A DNA stretch of 64,000 nt from Picochlorum sp. 'celeri' (GCA_010909725.1 JAACMV010000018.1:496001-560000); one strand, 5' to 3'; positions 1-11,576 are shown, numbered from the stretch's first letter. The notes: a model not told the origin generated them from the sequence alone. Numbers and translations are program-made.

Positions 1-435
1 GATAACGTGACCATGTACACAATCAAGGATACCTTTGGAAATACGTATGCATTGCAAAGTACTCTAGGGGATCTATCTGAAGAATCATGGGCCGAGCTTG
101 TTGATTCAGTGGTGCTGCCAGAAGGATGGGAGAAGAGCTCAGAGGTTCTCACGAGACAGCAAGAGCATTTTTCATACCTCATTGGCGACGACTGTTGGCT
201 TGTTGTCCTGAAAGATTCCAACGGAAATGCATGGCATCAACTGACTTATGGAGCTCCATTGGAAGAGTCGCCATTCTTGGCGCAGATTGGCTCTTGCCCT
301 CCCTTGGTACAGAGTACCAGTCCAAGCCCTGCCATCACGCCTGATGCGTCTGTCGCTTGGTCACCCATCTCGTCACAAGGAGGTCTCATCCATCTCTTAC
401 TGCTCTTGATCACGCTGGTCTTTCTGTTGAAGTGA
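1..435 (+). CDS. 3' end of an unrecognised protein with a C-terminal hydrophobic tail
   Basis: The reading frame is open from the first base of the window and ends at a stop at 433-435, so the gene most likely begins upstream. I do not recognise the family. The visible ~144 residues are a mixed polar region, then a Pro/Ser-rich linker, then a strongly hydrophobic run of about 16 residues (GGLIHLLLLLITLVFLLK) at the very C terminus. That layout fits a tail-anchored or single-pass membrane protein, but this is inference. It converges on LTV1, with about 137 bp between the stop codons. An internal ATG at 13 could be a start, but nothing supports it over an upstream exon. Confidence 0.45.
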   Translation, partial: DNVTMYTIKDTFGNTYALQSTLGDLSEESWAELVDSVVLPEGWEKSSEVLTRQQEHFSYLIGDDCWLVVLKDSNGNAWHQLTYGAPLEESPFLAQIGSCPPLVQSTSPSPAITPDASVAWSPISSQGGLIHLLLLLITLVFLLK

Positions 436-572
436 GTCTGTTTTCCTTGATTGCATTTCTGCATCTCTCTCAAGTGCGGCCATGGGCATGTTTTCAAAAG
501 TTACATCCATATAATGCTCATGTATGTATCATTACATATGTTTGATCGAAGGAAAAAAATACATGTAATAAA

Positions 573-2246
573 TTACATAATAACCGAGGGCTGTACAGGT
601 GCACGAGCATTTCTTTTTGATGCTTTTTGCTCTTCCTTGGTGAAGAGAACCTTCAACTCTTTCTTTGTCGCTCTAGCTTCTCTCCTGGCTGCCTTAACAG
701 CCGCTTTTCTAGCCTTCTTTTCCTCTGCAGATTCATCCTTCTTTCTTATATGCTGTACGACCGGCTTTGGCCGCAAACCATACTCTTCCTCTGCGGGCTT
801 GACTGACACAAAGTCTCTCCCAGTTGACACATATCCTACAGGAAGCCCATCCTTGTTCAATGTGATTGTCTTTGGTCCTTTAGAGACTCCAGGCTCTGTA
901 ATAGTTCCAGGGTGATTATATATATTAGATCTCAGAGAAAGTATCGACTCACAATCCCAACGCTCTCTATCCTTTTCAAACACGGACGGATCAACATCTA
1001 TATGGCCATTTGCCACAGGCTTGTGAGGATCATTCTCTGCTTCCTCTGCTGCTCGTATGGCTTCCTTTGCCATTCGAATGGCTACATCAGCATGCTCATT
1101 CCCAAAACCATACTTTTCCATCTCATCAGCAAGGAACATGTTTGACCTTGTACCACCATTGTCACCCTTCCTTGGATGGTCCTTGATAAACTCATCCAAT
1201 ATGTTTTCAAACTCTGATACATCTGCTACACCTTCAATATCATCTGCTCTATCTTCCATATCTCCCAATTCATCCTCATCATATTCCAAAGCAAGGTGTT
1301 CGAATCGCTCATCAATCACAGAGAGAAGGTTCTTTCTATCCTCTCGCTCCTCCCTCCAGTATGTGGATGCAATGCTCCCTGGACGTTTATGCCCGGCATC
1401 TGAATCCAAATCTACTTCTCCCTCCGAACTATACTCCTCAGTATCATCATCAAAGGAGGCATCATCCCTCTCATCATCAAAGGAGGCATTGTCCGCAAGT
1501 GTCTCTGCCCCAGCAGCTGCCAATATAAAATCATCCAACAAATCTCCCTCCCCCAACACCCGCTCATGCTCCTCTGTCGCCTTCTCCGCATCTTTAAACA
1601 TATTCTCAATCTCTCCAATCTCATACTGCTTTTTCTCCAGCACCTCATCTGTCTTTTTCGAAAACGCAGTCACACCACCCATCATACCAGCCACACTCTC
1701 GTCATCATCAATCTGCTGCATCACCGTCAACCCCGAAGCATCAAACAGCGCAACATCCTCTTCCAGCGGTTGCGCCGTCTGCGCCTTGACAAACACCCCT
1801 GTCTCCACCTCCTGCCCTGCATTCCTCTTCCCAGAAGATGATGCCCCACCATCTTCAATAATCTTCTTCTCGGACACAATGAGCTTACCCTCCTCACCTT
1901 TTTTATCCTTCACCTCCTCCAAATGCCCTGTCGCATCAGTCCCACCATCAACATCAAGACTACGCAAATGCTGAAGGTAATCATACCCATCATCATCAAA
2001 CCCCAACTCTATCAACTCCTGCCTCTTCTTCTCATCCAACCTCTCTCCATCATCCTCCATCATCAACCACGATAAAGGATGCCCACTCCTTGGACGATCA
2101 TCCATCCCCTCCTCAACATCATCACGCCGCTGCCCCTGCTGCTCATACAACACTCGACCACCACCCTCCTCCTTCTCCCCAGACTGGTACACCAATGCGT
2201 ACGTCCTAGCATTCTTCTTATCGATAAACTTGTTCTTCTTCACCAT
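573..2246 (-). CDS. LTV1: LTV1-like 40S ribosomal subunit biogenesis factor
   Basis: 557-residue protein. Near the N terminus it has the family signature KKNKFIDKKNARTYALVYQS and then LGFDDDGYDYLQHLR, both typical of LTV1, a non-ribosomal factor that accompanies pre-40S particles and their export in yeast and plants. The middle is acidic and low in complexity; the C terminus is a Lys/Arg/Glu-rich helix (KKARKAAVKAARREARATKKE), also typical of LTV1. I chose the ATG at 2246 (MVKKNKFID) because homologues start at this motif; an in-frame ATG 39 bp upstream would add 13 unrelated residues. No intron is visible. It diverges from the FtsH gene across ~485 bp that holds strong palindromes. Identification is by motif recall. 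Confidence 0.88.
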   Translation of the reverse strand: MVKKNKFIDKKNARTYALVYQSGEKEEGGGRVLYEQQGQRRDDVEEGMDDRPRSGHPLSWLMMEDDGERLDEKKRQELIELGFDDDGYDYLQHLRSLDVDGGTDATGHLEEVKDKKGEEGKLIVSEKKIIEDGGASSSGKRNAGQEVETGVFVKAQTAQPLEEDVALFDASGLTVMQQIDDDESVAGMMGGVTAFSKKTDEVLEKKQYEIGEIENMFKDAEKATEEHERVLGEGDLLDDFILAAAGAETLADNASFDDERDDASFDDDTEEYSSEGEVDLDSDAGHKRPGSIASTYWREEREDRKNLLSVIDERFEHLALEYDEDELGDMEDRADDIEGVADVSEFENILDEFIKDHPRKGDNGGTRSNMFLADEMEKYGFGNEHADVAIRMAKEAIRAAEEAENDPHKPVANGHIDVDPSVFEKDRERWDCESILSLRSNIYNHPGTITEPGVSKGPKTITLNKDGLPVGYVSTGRDFVSVKPAEEEYGLRPKPVVQHIRKKDESAEEKKARKAAVKAARREARATKKELKVLFTKEEQKASKRNARAPVQPSVIM

Positions 2247-2731
2247 TTCTGAGTTATGATATATAGGAATACGTGTTCTAATCAATGCACAGTTGAATAT
2301 ATCGAATAGTTAATGGGTCGGCATGTGACAATGCATGGCACCTTGTTCGTCCTTTTCACTGCCCAGTAGATCGTTCTTAGGATTCTAGTATATTTTTATT
2401 TACATACGCAAGTCCCTGATGGACGCATAGCATCATAAGAAGATGTTCCCTAGAAGACTAACAGATCTTCCTCCAGCGCTAGATCTCTAGAGATCTCTAG
2501 AGATCTTGAAACATGAAACGGATGACGATTCCCCTCGTATACACGCATTCAGTTTCAATATTCGAAATACAAACTCAAAAAAATAAGAGAGATTGTACCC
2601 TGAAAAGAATTCCAGCATAGATTGAGCCATGTCGCTGGTACAGAGGTACCAGCGACGACGTCTTTTGGGTTTGGTACGCGCATCCTAGTATATATGGAAT
2701 ATCAGAATGGACTTTTTATGACGATTACAAC
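2247..2731. promoter_or_regulatory. Divergent LTV1/FtsH intergenic region with palindromes
   Basis: 485 bp without a gene between two diverging starts. It holds a 26-bp perfect palindrome at 2481-2506 (two copies of AGATCTCTAG plus AGATCT) and an 11-bp perfect stem with a 4-nt loop at 2631-2656 (GTCGCTGGTAC / AGAG / GTACCAGCGAC), about 75 bp before the protease ATG. A TATA-like run (tatatatgg) lies near 2691. A shared promoter region is inferred; no factor can be named. Confidence 0.5.
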
Positions 2732-4831
2732 GTGTATGAGCAGGATGGGATACGGAGGGCGTATGAGAGTTTTGTAGAGTCTGGTGTCGTGGCCACACGT
2801 TTGTCCATGATTCCAGTTTCAGAGATGACCGCCCGTCGTATCCATACGCAGCATGGGTGGAAAGGACTGTCTTTGAAATATGCTTCATATGGTAGCGGTA
2901 ATAGTAGCCACCGTGCTGGTGGCGTTGCGAAAGGGAGCGATTGGGTTTCTATGTTGGTGAAAGGGAGGTTTGTCTCCAGGCGAGGGATGAGTACGGCTCG
3001 TTCTGGTGGAGGTATGTTTCAATATTCTTCCATGGCAGGGATGAGTATTCCTGAGGATGCGATGGGGCAGCGCAAGCTTGTGCAAGAATTGATGAGGACG
3101 GGTCAGCATGAGAGTGTGGTGGGGTTGTGGGAGAGTGGGAGATTGGTGCAGCCTGAGGCTGTGTTTTCAGAGTATGTGACAGCGTTGGCCAAGATGAACA
3201 AGCTTGATAATACCGTTTTGGTGGATACGTTGAAGAGAGGGTATCAGCAGCAGGTTCAAGGTGTGACATCGTCATATGCCGCGAGTGCTGCTGGGGTTGG
3301 TGGTACCAGTGGTCCTCTGGGTAGTATGAAGAATCCGTTATATATGATGCAAGCTGAGCCGACGTTTTGGTCTCAAATGTGGCGATCGATTCGGGTCTTG
3401 GGACTGGCATTCTTGTTCATGGCTGGGCTTGGGGCTATGGCGGAGGAGCGAGGGTTGTCAAAGGGTATATTGAATAATCCTGATGTGCAGCCGCAGATGG
3501 ATGCGAGCACGAAATTCGAGGATGTGAAGGGGGTTGATGAGGCTAAAGGAGAGCTCGAAGAGATTGTAGCGTATTTGAGGGATCCGGATAAGTTTACCAA
3601 GTTGGGGGGCAAGTTGCCCAAAGGCGTGCTGCTGGTGGGACCTCCTGGGACTGGGAAGACCATGCTGGCGAGGGCGATAGCTGGTGAAGCTGGTGTGCCT
3701 TTCTTCTATACGTCTGGGTCTGAGTTTGAAGAGATGTTTGTTGGGGTTGGTGCTCGTCGTGTGAGGGATTTATTTGCTGCAGCAAAAAAGTCGTCTCCAT
3801 GTATTATTTTTATCGATGAGATTGATGCAATTGGTGGTTCTAGGAATCCAAAGGATCAGCAGTACATGAAGATGACGCTGAATCAGCTTCTTGTGGAATT
3901 AGATGGATTCAAACCGAGTGAAGGTGTGATTGTCGTGGCTGCAACAAACTTTCCTGAATCTTTGGATAAGGCATTGGTGCGGCCTGGGCGTTTTGATCGA
4001 CATGTGGTTGTTCCAAATCCTGATGTGAAGGGTAGAAAACAAATTTTAGAAGCACATTTTAAGGGAATTAAAAGGTCTGGTGATGTGGATTTGAACACAA
4101 TTGCGAGAGGCACGCCTGGGTTTTCTGGAGCTGATCTTGCCAACTTGGTCAACATTGCAGCCTTGAGGGCTGCAAGTCAGGGTGCAAGCTCGGTAGATAT
4201 GCAGGCACTCGAGTATGCAAAAGACAGGATTCTTATGGGGGCGGAGAGGAAGAGTGCTGTGATATCAGAGAAGAACAGGAGATTGACGGCGTATCATGAG
4301 GGTGGGCATGCCTTGGTTGCACTGTACACGGATGGGGCGCATCCTGTGCACAAGGCCACGGTGGTGCCCCGCGGTGTTGCCTTGGGAATGGTGATGCAAC
4401 TTCCTGAATCTGATGATGAGACGAGTATTACACGACGACAACTGTTGGCCAAGCTTGATGTTGCCATGGGAGGACGAGCTGCTGAGGAACTCATTTTTGG
4501 TGACGCAGATGTCACCACGGGTGCATCCTCCGACCTGGAGCAAGCAACGCGACTTGCACGGGCCATGGTGACAAAGTATGGAATGAGCGATATTATTGGT
4601 CAGGTTGCCATTGCGTATGATGACATGGGGAATTTGAGTTCAGAAACGAGAGCTCTTGTGGAAGCAGAAGTGAAGAAATTGGTGACTGCGGCCCATGACA
4701 GGGCACAGGCATTGTTGAAAAAGCACGAAAAGGAGCTGCATACGCTTGCCAAAGAACTCATCGAGAAAGAAACACTTTCTGGACACCAGATTAAAGATCT
4801 CCTGGGTCTGAAAGATACGTCAACTGCGTAG
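2732..4831 (+). CDS. FtsH/YME1-type AAA zinc metalloprotease (organellar)
   Basis: 699 residues in one exon. Order: a Ser/Arg-containing presequence-like N terminus; one predicted membrane segment near residues 220-238; AAA ATPase with Walker A GPPGTGKT (~303), Walker B IIFIDEID (~362) and second region of homology ending GRFDR; then the M41 peptidase with zinc motif HEGGH at ~522. A single membrane span is the pattern of i-AAA enzymes (yeast Yme1, plant FtsH4/FtsH11) rather than the two-span m-AAA or thylakoid FtsH forms, so an ATP-dependent quality-control protease of the mitochondrial inner membrane or plastid envelope is likely. The compartment cannot be decided here. It converges on the phosphatase gene with 7 bp between stops. 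No better upstream in-frame ATG was seen. Confidence 0.9.
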   Translation: MYEQDGIRRAYESFVESGVVATRLSMIPVSEMTARRIHTQHGWKGLSLKYASYGSGNSSHRAGGVAKGSDWVSMLVKGRFVSRRGMSTARSGGGMFQYSSMAGMSIPEDAMGQRKLVQELMRTGQHESVVGLWESGRLVQPEAVFSEYVTALAKMNKLDNTVLVDTLKRGYQQQVQGVTSSYAASAAGVGGTSGPLGSMKNPLYMMQAEPTFWSQMWRSIRVLGLAFLFMAGLGAMAEERGLSKGILNNPDVQPQMDASTKFEDVKGVDEAKGELEEIVAYLRDPDKFTKLGGKLPKGVLLVGPPGTGKTMLARAIAGEAGVPFFYTSGSEFEEMFVGVGARRVRDLFAAAKKSSPCIIFIDEIDAIGGSRNPKDQQYMKMTLNQLLVELDGFKPSEGVIVVAATNFPESLDKALVRPGRFDRHVVVPNPDVKGRKQILEAHFKGIKRSGDVDLNTIARGTPGFSGADLANLVNIAALRAASQGASSVDMQALEYAKDRILMGAERKSAVISEKNRRLTAYHEGGHALVALYTDGAHPVHKATVVPRGVALGMVMQLPESDDETSITRRQLLAKLDVAMGGRAAEELIFGDADVTTGASSDLEQATRLARAMVTKYGMSDIIGQVAIAYDDMGNLSSETRALVEAEVKKLVTAAHDRAQALLKKHEKELHTLAKELIEKETLSGHQIKDLLGLKDTSTA

Positions 4832-4838
4832 AAGTGTA

Positions 4839-6002
4839 TTACACATCATCATGTAACATCTTGCCAGATTTTGTTTCGAGTTCATGAAACCTTTTCTCCG
4901 CATCAGTCTCATCAACTCGCTCCTGTTCTCTCAATTTCACCACCTTTGAATCATTATAAATTACCAAAACTTCAGGAATACCGTCTCCACACCCCTTGGA
5001 CAATCCCACATCAACACGATACACAGTGTCCTCACATGCAGAATTAATGCCCTTCCCTTGAATCGTGTGCCCTACAACCATGCGCTCTGCCCCCGGTATT
5101 TTTGATAATGCGTCTTTCAATGCGTCGCAATCACAATACTCCTCATTCTCATGCGAATAATCCCTAGCCCACACGACCGCTCTCCGCCCAGACAAGAATG
5201 CTGGCTTTCCCTCTACAGGCTCTCGTTTCAAAACCCAATCCTGCGTCTCATGGTTGATCTTCTCAATTCCATACTCTGCATGATGCGGTAAAAGCCCACC
5301 ATGTACAAAAACAGTCGAGCCAATTGCCAAAATAACAGGATTGGGGGCAATAAACCGTTTACTAAATTCTCCTCCAGGCTCCAAAGCAGCACGCCGAGAT
5401 GCAGAAACATCTTCATGCGCACTCGTATTCATATACATTCTCGCCATCTCAATAGATTTATTAGAACATGGAGCGCATTTGGATTTCAATGCAACCCCTA
5501 ATGCATGCGCACGAGCCCATCTAGAAAAATCCGCCATACCCCCTGGCGTTGCATACCGAAACTGATGATCAACATTCATCGTCTCGTGATTCCCATTCAA
5601 CACATACAAGGCACCACCAGACCTACTAGCTTGTTTTTGTAGCCTTTCAAACCAGTAATATAGTTCAACTTCGTTATTCCCCCGATCCAATACATCTCCC
5701 ACCTGCACAGCAACCGTCTTTCCACCCACCCAGCTCCCTTTGTCATCGATCAACCCTGCCAATTTGAACGCTCTCTTTGCTTTATGCACATCACCATGCA
5801 CATCACCAATTGCAACAATCTTATCAACTTTTCCAAGCCTTGTCGGTGGTCGAGGAATGGGTGACCCATCACACCCAAATCCACCCTCTTCGTCCCCACA
5901 CCATGCGCCTCGAGCATGAGACGATTCGGTCACAGCAGTCACAAAACGCGACCAAATCTTTGGGAAGAATCTGTTGCAGTACGCTCGTTGCTCCTCACTC
6001 AT
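4839..6002 (-). CDS. Shewanella-like (SLP) PPP-family protein phosphatase
   Basis: 387 residues, single exon. The metallophosphatase core is intact: GDVHG (~68), GDVLDRG (~102), GNHE (~135), a conserved His in VHGG (~225), and the late VVGHT motif (~310). The insert after GNHE (MNVDHQFRYATPGG) and the overall spacing are those of the bacterial-like SLP phosphatases found in plants, algae and apicomplexans, not PP1/PP2A. Such enzymes are Ser/Thr or Tyr phosphatases using two metal ions. The N terminus shows no clear plastid transit peptide, so it resembles the cytosolic SLP2 type more than plastid SLP1 (inference). It diverges from the TEX261-like gene. Confidence 0.85.
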   Translation of the reverse strand: MSEEQRAYCNRFFPKIWSRFVTAVTESSHARGAWCGDEEGGFGCDGSPIPRPPTRLGKVDKIVAIGDVHGDVHKAKRAFKLAGLIDDKGSWVGGKTVAVQVGDVLDRGNNEVELYYWFERLQKQASRSGGALYVLNGNHETMNVDHQFRYATPGGMADFSRWARAHALGVALKSKCAPCSNKSIEMARMYMNTSAHEDVSASRRAALEPGGEFSKRFIAPNPVILAIGSTVFVHGGLLPHHAEYGIEKINHETQDWVLKREPVEGKPAFLSGRRAVVWARDYSHENEEYCDCDALKDALSKIPGAERMVVGHTIQGKGINSACEDTVYRVDVGLSKGCGDGIPEVLVIYNDSKVVKLREQERVDETDAEKRFHELETKSGKMLHDDV

Positions 6003-6598
6003 GAGGAATACTATATAGAAGAGGGTTCAGGTTCTTAGACACCAACCTAAGAAAAGAAAGCTGTGATGATGAAATATATATGCGTCTCCTCTGCCAATCT
6101 ACTGATTCCCTTGTTCATGTATTCTTACCACGCCTCTGTTGAATCGCGAATGATCTTGCTCTCGTTTTCCGTGTGTTGCGTCGTCTTCCTGTGAGAGTAG
6201 TTCTTGAACTTGAAAGCAGGAGAAGAACAAGGAGAGACCTCTCTCCTCTGTCGTCGCGAATATTCTTCCTTCTGCTCAGCCCCTCTCGCGCACACATACA
6301 ATGCTTTACACCAGTACTATTAAATCTATATAGAAATGCTGAAATCTATCTGTGTGGTGGCGTGTTCAAGTCGAAAAATCTCTTGAGAAATGCAACTTTT
6401 CTACATTCGAACAATAAAATATTTCTTGCCACCGAGTATATGGATTGTTTCTCACAATCGTCTCAGGGCAGAACAAAAGATATGCAGGAGGCACATGGGA
6501 AGGAGTGTTTGAAAGAATGAGAGGGAGTAGTAGTCCGTGAAAGAAGAGGATAAGAGTCATCTGAATTGTATCGAAATTTTGCAAACAAATCTGACAGC
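6003..6598. other. Intergenic region, no gene seen
   Basis: 596 bp between divergent starts. Short open frames are Arg/Ser-rich and lack any recognisable domain. A perfect 7-bp stem with a 4-nt loop (AGGAGAG / ACCT / CTCTCCT) lies at 6230-6247. No RNA gene recognised. Confidence 0.5.
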
Positions 6599-7391
6599 AT
6601 GTGGATGGATGTGTCGACGATTCTAGTGTATGCTGGATTCTATCTATTTATTATCTTTATTTCTCTAGGTATAGGTACGTTTTAGACCATGGGAGGCTGC
6701 TATATGATATTCGTACAAGGAGAGCTACACTGGACTCACTGTATTTTTTGTATTGTACACCATGTATGCAGCGTGTGCCTTGTACTATGTCGCCGAGCTG
6801 GTGGAGGAGTACTTGAAAACAGCAAAGCGGTTGTTGGAGTATGTGGTCAAGGTGACTGTTGTTGCAAACCTCGCGTTGTTAATAGATGGGATGCCCATCT
6901 ATTGTGTTGCGTGTGGGGTGGTATCGCAGGTGTTGTATTACAGAGTATTGCAGGCGAAGCGGTTTCCGTATCTTGATATGGTCAGTCCAGAGATTTTGAC
7001 GGCCTTTCTTGGGTGTATAGTCACATCTGGTCTGTGGGTGAGGTACTTTTGGCATTCCAGGTATTCAAATGAATATGTGGCGTCATTTATGTTGACGACA
7101 ACGTGGTTGGTTCCGTTCGTGTTGTCATTGTGCTTGGCAGGAGGCGAGAATGCGTTGCCTGGGGCTGGAGGAATTCCACCGCCAGCCAGTAGTAGCATGG
7201 GATCACCGTTCCTGACTGCTGCTCCCTCAGGATCCCACTATTCCAGGAATGGGCAGGCAGGTAGTGGTAGCAGGGAGAAGAAGCGCCGAGGATGGGCTCT
7301 TCAAATTTTAGACTTTTTGGGCAAAAAGTCAAAGGAAGGGATTGAGAGTATGCCCCTAGAGCCTGCTATGATGCCGAAAGAAAAAATTTAG
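6599..7391 (+). CDS. TEX261/SVP26-family early-secretory membrane protein
   Basis: Two exons, 6599-6674 and 6772-7391, around a 97-nt intron (gtacgt...tgcag). The join gives 231 residues. Exon 1 encodes MWMDVSTILVYAGFYLFIIF, the first membrane segment; the spliced junction reads SLGIACALYYVAELVEEY, which matches the TEX261 pattern of a hydrophobic helix followed by YYLAELIEEY. Three or four more membrane segments follow, then SLCLAGGENALP, the family's conserved AGEN motif. The C-terminal ~60 residues are Ser/Lys-rich and diverged. In yeast, Svp26 acts in ER-Golgi cargo packaging; a similar role is assumed. It converges on LARP1 with 72 bp between stops. Confidence 0.85.
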
Positions 7392-7463
7392 TGAATCAAT
7401 TAGTTGTAAATATTATTATCATCTCCAAAGAAAAACACGTGTTGTGATAATATGATAGTCTTC

Positions 7464-9755
7464 TTACTGATGCTGCTTCTGGTTCTCTCTCTTTGCCTTG
7501 AAATCATCGATTGATGTGTACTCAGTCTCCAGGAGATGGGCAAGCTTTGGATGCATCTTGACCCCAGAATTTTCTGGGAGACCATGGTAATGATGGTATG
7601 CCCAGAATTTCTCCAAACCGTACAACTGACCAGCTTCTTGGTCTTTCAGAACAAACTCTTCAAATTCTTTGTATATTTTTTTGCTGAATTGAGCCTCGAG
7701 GCCGTAGGAGTAGAAGCGGAACAAACACTCTATTCCGTAATGGTATCCCTGCTCTGAATCATCCAATGCATACTTTTTGAAATCTTCATACATGCTATCA
7801 TTGAAGTTGTCCCTGAGAAAATAACACCAGAATCTAAACAAAGTGTTCATTTCTTCGCTAAGCCCTACTCCTTTTTGGGCTCTTTCTTCAATGCATCTAT
7901 CATGGAATTTTTTATACTTCATCTGAGTAAATCCATTCTCTTCAAGCAATTGATAACTGGGGTGCTGAAATTTTTGTATTGGAGCAGATGACCCAAGGTG
8001 TGACCCGGATTTTCTACTGCCTGGAGACATGAAACTGGCATCCCCTGGGGTCGACCCGAGCACCCATCCTACTGCAACAGATGGTCTAGAGTGCACGTCC
8101 TTGCCTAGTGATTTCGGTCGCCCATTGAAACTCTGGCCCAGGGAAGCAGGGTAAAAATTGGCATTCACGTTATATTTTGCATGTTTGTTCCCGTTTGCCA
8201 TAGGTCGTGGGTTGGAGACGGTCTTGCTTCCCGACCTGTGTTCTGCAGTCTTGCGGAGTTCTTGACCGTATAATTCCAACCCGTCATTAATCACTGCTTT
8301 CATGTCACCCACCGAGCTCAAATTGGACGATTCTTTCTTCTTTCGGTTGGAAGGCTTCACGACGATCAACCGGGAAATCTCATCATCTGTCATTTTTGAG
8401 GAGTCTGCTCCAGCTTCATCCTGATGCTCTTCATCGAGTTGAAACACGTCATCCTCCTCTCTAGCCCCCTCCTCGTTCTCTACCACTAGATTTTTAACAA
8501 GCGCAGACTTTTTATTTTTGTCTGATGTACTTGCTTTTGAGTCTACAGCAGGTGGCTCTGGAGACTTGATATTCGGATCTCGCTGAGATTCATCGAGAAC
8601 CCATTGTTCGTAGCCATCCCTAGCCCTCAAAAACATCCCATCATCGGACAGTTCTACCACTGATGAAGAACTCAAAGCGCTATAGATGATTGTCAAATCA
8701 GGAGTCAACATTCGAACTCTATTGAATGCTGCAATGATTGCCAACTCAACCCACCCATGAGCATCCATTTTGCCCCTCAAAAACAAATCCTTTGCCAAAT
8801 TCTGTGGAGAAAAGTAGTAATCAATTTGGTTCCTCACGGCCGTCATAACTGATTCCACATTTGTCATCCCAACATTTGCTGGCATGCCATACGCTGCTGG
8901 TGGATAAAACACCCCAGGAGCCGTTGGATACATCATCTGCGGAACTCCATAGGGCATGGCAGCCATCGGAATCTGCTGACCGCCACCCTTGTGACCACCA
9001 TATCCATGTCGACCTCTTGACCCTTTTCCCTTCTTCCCACCTTCCTGGGAATCATCACCAGAGTACCCCTTCTTCCCTCGGTGCCCTTTCGAGCCAGACT
9101 TTTGTTTGTTCCCTTCCTTGGGAGCATCATCCTTCTGATCCTGTTTGTTACCACCTTTTCGATTTTTCTTCGAATTTTTACCCTTACCCTGCTGTTCACT
9201 CGCCGCAGATGACTCGGACTTGCTAGCAGCCATGGCAGCAGCGGCAGCAGCAGCTTGCTCTCTCTGCTTCTTCTTTGGCAAAGGCTCCTTTGAATCCACC
9301 AAAGATGGCCATGACACAACTGCTTCAGGAATAGGAACCTCCTCAGGCTTGGCAACCGCATCTATATTCCACGCAGGCTTGTTCTTCTTCTTCTCTTGCT
9401 GCTGCTCTCCCACCTCTGGAGACTCTGCCGTAGACTTGTCCACCTTCTTCTCCTCTCCCTTCTCCACACTCTCCACACCCTGTCGCTCTGTACTAGTACT
9501 GTTACCTTGATGAGAAGAATCCGCCTGCTGCGCTGGAGTCACAACGCTCACCTCCTTCTCCTCTGCATCAACTACTCCCTGACTTGCCTTGACAACAGCA
9601 CTCCACGGCTTTTGAGGACCAACAGCCCCATCAGGACGCTTACCAACCTCCTACAACACACCCAAACACCCATGAAGATCCCCCTTCAGCACACAAACAC
9701 CATCAACACAATCTCATACCTGCTCCTTCTCCACCATCTTGCTCGAATCACTCAT
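7464..9755 (-). CDS. LARP1: LARP1-like La-motif RNA-binding protein
   Basis: Two exons on the minus strand: 9755-9720 (MSDSSKMVEKEQ) and 9650-7464, with a 69-nt intron (gtatga...gttgtag); 740 residues. Order: low-complexity Lys/Glu/Ala and Gly-rich N terminus; La motif around residues 270-365 (VRNQIDYYFSPQNLAKDLFL is diagnostic); acidic Ser-rich linker; and at ~580-735 the DM15/LARP1 repeats (HPSYQLLEENGFTQ, FRFWCYFLRDNF, LFRFYSYGLE, YGLEKFWAYHHYHG). DM15 with La defines LARP1, which binds mRNA caps and TOP mRNAs and links TOR to ribosomal protein synthesis. Its neighbours include other translation genes (RPS4e, LTV1), but no co-regulation is shown. Confidence 0.9.
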
Positions 9756-10463
9756 AGCCGTCACCTCTCTCCTTCCCGACAAAGACACAGCAAATACACA
9801 CACCGACGCCGACCTGCTTCCGCGATCAAAATTAAATACAATATACCACTATTCTCTGTTTTAATGGCACCTCTCGTCCGCTGTGTTCACCCAGGACCTC
9901 TCAACGCTTCCTGCGACTCGCGACCCTCTGCTCCTTCGTCTTTGTTGACAAAAAACAGTCTTCGTCTGTCACACGTTCCTATTTCTTTGTCCACCTAGAC
10001 AGTATAATACATCAATATGGAATATTGAGCCAATCTCAACTCCAAGTTGCTCAAAAATGGTCTCAATCTCAGTGGCAGCCTGCCAAGAATGTGATTATTC
10101 GAATGGCCTTGGCTTCTCAAGACACGAATTCCACAAACGTATAAGACGTTTGAATACCACGAGTACTGAAACTGAGTACAATAAATAGTTAAGACTGAAA
10201 AGAGGGCCTTCCTGGAGAACACAAGCTCGTCTTGTCTCCGCTCCGTCGCAAGGATGGAAATCCCTTATCCATTCACATCCCATCTAAAACGCACATTGAC
10301 CGATGATACTACCCAATCCATCATCAGTCCACCATGTGCACCATCAAACCATCTCTTGGATGGGAATGAAACCATCTGCCACCTCTCCATCGTCCTGGGC
10401 GACGACAACATTCCAGTCTACGCCTTCCCTCCACCAGTATTATATTATCTTAGAGCAGTAAAA
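9756..10463. other. Intergenic region between LARP1 and RPS4e
   Basis: 708 bp of divergent promoter DNA. A 7-bp perfect stem with a 5-nt loop (CAAACGT / ATAAG / ACGTTTG) lies at 10134-10152. From 10254 a frame stays open and in phase with the RPS4e ATG, but the peptide has no resemblance to any S4e N terminus. No RNA gene recognised. Confidence 0.45.
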
Positions 10464-11576
10464 ATGGTTCGTGGTCCTAAGAAGCATTTGAAGAGGCTGA
10501 ATGCCCCAAAGCATTGGATGCTTGATAAGCTTGGAGGAATCTTTGTACGTGTGTGACCGATGGCTGCTGCGGTGGCTGCTGTGGGTTGGGACGGCGTGGG
10601 ATGGGATGTGGTGTAGTTTCATCAATGTCTTATTTATTAAAAATTGAAGGGCGTTGTTCGATGGATATCCATGGAGTGACGACGGCGTCGGCTGAATGAA
10701 ATTACCTTGTCGGATGCGGCGCTCTATTCTAACGATTGCATCGTGCGATTTGCAGGCTCCAAAGCCATCAGCAGGTCCACATAAGACACGTGAGTGTCTT
10801 CCTTTGATTTTGCTGTTGAGAAATAGACTCAAGTACGTGATTTTGTTGTAGCATGTTTTGGATTGGTTCGATTCGGCCTTTGTTCTCCACGTTGCTGAGC
10901 AGCCATTCTCATTCTAATAATATTTGAATTATTATAATGCAGGTATGCCTTGAACGGAAAGGAGGTGAACTCTATTCTGATGAACCGCTTGGTCCAGGTT
11001 GACGGAAAGGTCCGCACAGACAAGACCTACCCAGTTGGATTCATGGATGTGATCACCATTCCAAAGACCGATGAGCACTTCCGCTTGGTGTATGATGCCA
11101 AGGGACGTTTCACCGTTCACCGCATTTCGAAAGAGGAGGCTGCCTACAAGCTGTGCAAGGTTCGCCGTGTCCAGTTTGGCAAGGGAGGTGTGCCATACAT
11201 TGCCACCCACGATGGCCGCACTATTCGCTACCCAGACCCAGATATCAAGGAGAATGATACCGTCATGTTTGATATTGAGAGTGGAAAGATCAGAGACTTT
11301 GTCAAGTTTGACGTTGGAAACATGTGCATGGTGACTGGAGGTCATAACAATGGACGTGTAGGAATCATTGTGCACAAGGAGAAGCACAAGGGAGCCTTTG
11401 ATATCATCCAGATTAAGGATGCTGCTGGACACACATTTGCCACACGTGTTACAAATGTGTTTGTTATTGGAAAGGGTGACAAGCCACTCATCTCCATGCC
11501 AAAGGGCAAGGGAATTAGATCCACAATCTTGGAGGAGCAGGCCAAGATTTATGGAAAGAGTATCCAGGATGCGTAA
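10464..11576 (+). CDS. RPS4: 40S ribosomal protein S4e
   Basis: Three exons: 10464-10544, 10756-10832 and 10943-11576; 263 residues, the normal S4e length. Exon 1 gives [20 protein letters not shown]; exon 2 gives [17 protein letters not shown] and ends in a split Lys codon; exon 3 begins [13 protein letters not shown] and carries the S4 RNA-binding and KOW-type parts ([39 protein letters not shown]). Introns are 211 and 110 nt, with gtacgt donors and gcag acceptors and a CTAAT branch-like motif before the second acceptor. Component of the small ribosomal subunit in the cytosol. The first intron is longer than most here. Confidence 0.96.

Noticed and set aside
1057..1974. 305-codon open frame on the plus strand opposite LTV1
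   Set aside because: Ser-rich mirror of the Glu/Asp-rich LTV1 coding strand; no ATG context or domain of its own.
9396..9998. 200-codon plus-strand frame opposite the LARP1 5' end
   Set aside because: Overlaps the LARP1 first exons and intron; Leu/Thr/His-rich antisense content without a domain.
10254..10463. 70-codon in-frame extension upstream of the RPS4e ATG
   Set aside because: It has no similarity to S4e N termini, which start exactly at [11 protein letters not shown]; the open frame probably occurs by chance.
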